16,169 nt of DNA, taken from assembly GCA_001587675.1 (NCBI GenBank), contig LNGD01000024.1, positions 1 through 16,169 of the forward strand. The letters run 5' to 3'. Within the stretch, counting starts at the first letter, position 1. Each line of letters starts with the position of its first letter. This DNA comes from Candidatus Methanofastidiosum methylothiophilum. GTDB lineage: Archaea; Methanobacteriota_B; Thermococci; Methanofastidiosales; Methanofastidiosaceae. Shown piece by piece: positions 15,191-16,169 of this stretch. Below the pieces are notes generated by a model. That model searched no databases. It saw only the letters and a program-made list of their open reading frames with translations, and was not told where the DNA came from. The position numbers were made by a program, and so were the translations under genes.

Positions 15191-15895
15191 ATGCATTACT
15201 GGAACAAAGAAATAGAAACAATGAAACGTCAGGACCTTGAGAATTATCAACTTAAACATCTTAAAAATATATTAAAACATGCTTATTACAATAGCCTTTT
15301 TTATAGAGATACTTTTAATAGCGCAGGTGTTTCACCTGATGATATAAATAGCCTAGATGATCTCCAAAAACTGCCTTTGATGATTAAAGACGATATCCGA
15401 AAAGACCAGGAAGCATTCCCTCCTTTAGGACAGATAACTTCAGTTCCACAAAAAGAAATTGTATATATTTCAGTTTCTAGTGGCTCCACCGGCTTGCCAA
15501 CTGCATCTCCATTTACAGCTCAAGATTTTGAAGACTGGATAGATTATGAGGCAAGGCAATTCTATTCATCTGGTATGAGACCTAAAGACAGGTACTGCCA
15601 TGCACTTAATATGTCTCTTTTTGTTGGGGGGCCGTGCGTTTTGGGCGCACAGAGAATCGGAGCACTTTCAATCCATGCAGGGACATTACCCTCTGAGAGA
15701 TTACTAAAAATTATTACTCAATTCCAGCCCACAATTATCTGGACTACTCCCTCGTATGCATGGTATCTTGGAGAAACAGCAAAAAAGCAGGATATAGATG
15801 TGGCCCAAGATACATCTATTAAAAAAATATTTGTTGCAGGAGAGCCAGGTGGATCAATTAAAGAAACTAAAAAGAGTATAGAGATTTATGATTAA
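15191..15895 (+). pseudogene. Phenylacetate-CoA ligase-like gene, interrupted
   Basis: The first 234 residues of an adenylate-forming (ANL) enzyme of the phenylacetate-CoA ligase type, which activates an aryl or acyl acid with ATP and then CoA. The ATG has GGTG eight bases ahead (15179-15182). The N-terminal landmarks are HYWNKEIETM and LKHAYYNSLFYRDTF. The phosphate-binding loop is SSGSTGLPT (96-104), and VAGEPGG (215-221) marks the A5-like strand. Relatives continue for about 200 more residues from KKSIEIYG with the YGLTE motif and the C-terminal domain. Here the frame breaks immediately after EIY, giving GAT TAA, and the following DNA is not ligase-like. The remaining sequence fits an insertion sequence end (see next entries), so the gene is disrupted, with its 3' half expected beyond the element. 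Confidence 0.8.
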
Positions 15896-15980
15896 CCTTA
15901 CTTTTTTTCTTTTGCCCTTCGGCTGATTAGGTTTTTGGGCTAGCTTAAGCTAATCTTCTGATATAAAAGTACTTTTTACT

Positions 15981-16008
15981 CAAATTTTGGGTAATTTCCC
16001 AAAATTTG
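15981..16008 (-). terminator. Perfect hairpin downstream of the transposase gene
   Basis: CAAATTTTGGG, six loop bases, CCCAAAATTTG: an eleven-base-pair perfect inverted repeat beginning 13 bases after the transposase stop codon. It is followed on the minus strand by only short T stretches, so it may be a transcript-end stabiliser, a block to outside reading into the element, or a transposase binding site rather than a classical terminator. Confidence 0.45.
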
Positions 16009-16021
16009 TCGATAGCTGACG

Positions 16022-16168
16022 CTAGGCAGAGTTAGCAAGCGTTTGGAGTTGATACAAGTTAAAACAGAAACAGGCAAACATCATCTTTACTCTTACCCTT
16101 GGAATAGTTGTAACAAGAACATGGCCAGAGTTAAAGACTCGCTTGATGACGGCGTAATGACGCTCTAT
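16022..16168 (-). CDS. DDE transposase, C-terminal fragment (IS4/IS5-like)
   Basis: The last 48 codons of a transposase that enters from the right edge and stops at TAG 16022-16024. It reads IERHYAVIKRVFNSGHVLVT, then PRVRVKMMFACFCFNLYQLQTLANSA. The Glu followed by six residues and Lys (E-6x-K, with Arg next) is the last part of the Y-2x-R-3x-E-6x-K signature of IS4/IS5-type DDE transposases, so the Glu is probably the third catalytic acid. The end, with a hydrophobic KMMFACFCFNLYQL helix, is typical of these enzymes. The exact family cannot be named from 48 residues. Its position directly beside the broken ligase gene identifies the agent of the disruption. Confidence 0.8.
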   Translation of the reverse strand: MERHYAVIKRVFNSGHVLVTTIPRVRVKMMFACFCFNLYQLQTLANSA

Positions 16169-16169
16169 T

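Larger units (their letters stand above)
15893..16168 (-). mobile_element. Insertion sequence, downstream end (continues past right edge)
   Basis: From about 15893 the ligase coding sequence ends abruptly and a non-ligase stretch leads to the C-terminus of a DDE transposase read on the minus strand. The outer part (15893-16021) holds a 12-base palindrome TAGCTTAAGCTA (15941-15952), GATTAG and CTAATC flanking it (15925-15930, 15950-15955), and a perfect 11-base-pair hairpin at 15981-16008. TTTTTGGGCT (15932-15941) recurs at 8248. The exact terminal inverted repeat and target duplication cannot be fixed without the other end. Confidence 0.65.

Noticed and set aside
16025..16169. A plus-strand open frame running to the right edge, with TTG or ATG starts
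   Set aside because: It lies opposite the transposase C-terminus, whose minus-strand translation shows the conserved E-6x-K motif; the plus-strand product matches nothing recognisable.

Overview
The window looks like low-GC archaeal DNA, most likely from a euryarchaeon of methanogen type. The reasons are TATA boxes about 25 bases ahead of several starts, GGTGA or GGAGGT ribosome binding sites with some TTG starts, heavy AGA/AGG arginine codon use, an archaeal-type methionyl-tRNA synthetase with a C-terminal tRNA-binding domain, the archaeal pairing of an ACT-domain gene with a PFL/UPF0210 gene, and what looks like the start of an S-layer-type protein. A Methanofastidiosales-like lineage would fit, but that is a guess from composition and gene content.

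Left part (1-6000), all on the minus strand: the N-terminus of an S-layer-like exported protein; a tight two-gene unit of an anion/sodium-type permease (IT/SLC13-ArsB superfamily) followed by a UspA protein; an exported acidic protein with an Asn/Gly-rich tail; an AT-rich repeat tract; a decayed exported-protein pseudogene (3516-3908); the overlapping ACT-domain/PFL pair; and a very small exported protein with one SBBP-type beta-propeller repeat. Most of this block concerns the cell surface and membrane.

Middle (6094-11570): metG on the minus strand, then a 420-base gap, then a 1005-residue UvrD/AddA-like helicase fused to a RecB-type nuclease with a four-cysteine iron-sulfur signature. The gap holds a frameshifted small coding remnant. 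Flanking sequence next to it shares a decamer with the insertion sequence end at the right edge, so it may be an insertion sequence relic.

Right part (11571-16169): a multiply frameshifted small membrane-protein pseudogene; a DUF6508-type protein; a three-gene unit of two four-helix membrane proteins with a shared DER motif (DUF2178-like) plus a 65-residue Xre-type regulator. This unit is preceded by two near-identical 18-base operator-like sites exactly 42 bases apart that flank the TATA box. Then come a convergent DUF1385-type membrane protein, a 59-residue acidic protein, and a phenylacetate-CoA-ligase-like gene cut at about half length. The cut is explained by an insertion sequence whose DDE transposase C-terminus, on the minus strand, runs off the right edge.

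The strongest leads are the DUF2178/Xre unit with its paired operators, the stand-alone iron-sulfur helicase-nuclease, and the insertion sequence that breaks the ligase and possibly left a second relic 7.5 kb away. I saw no CRISPR array, tRNA or rRNA.
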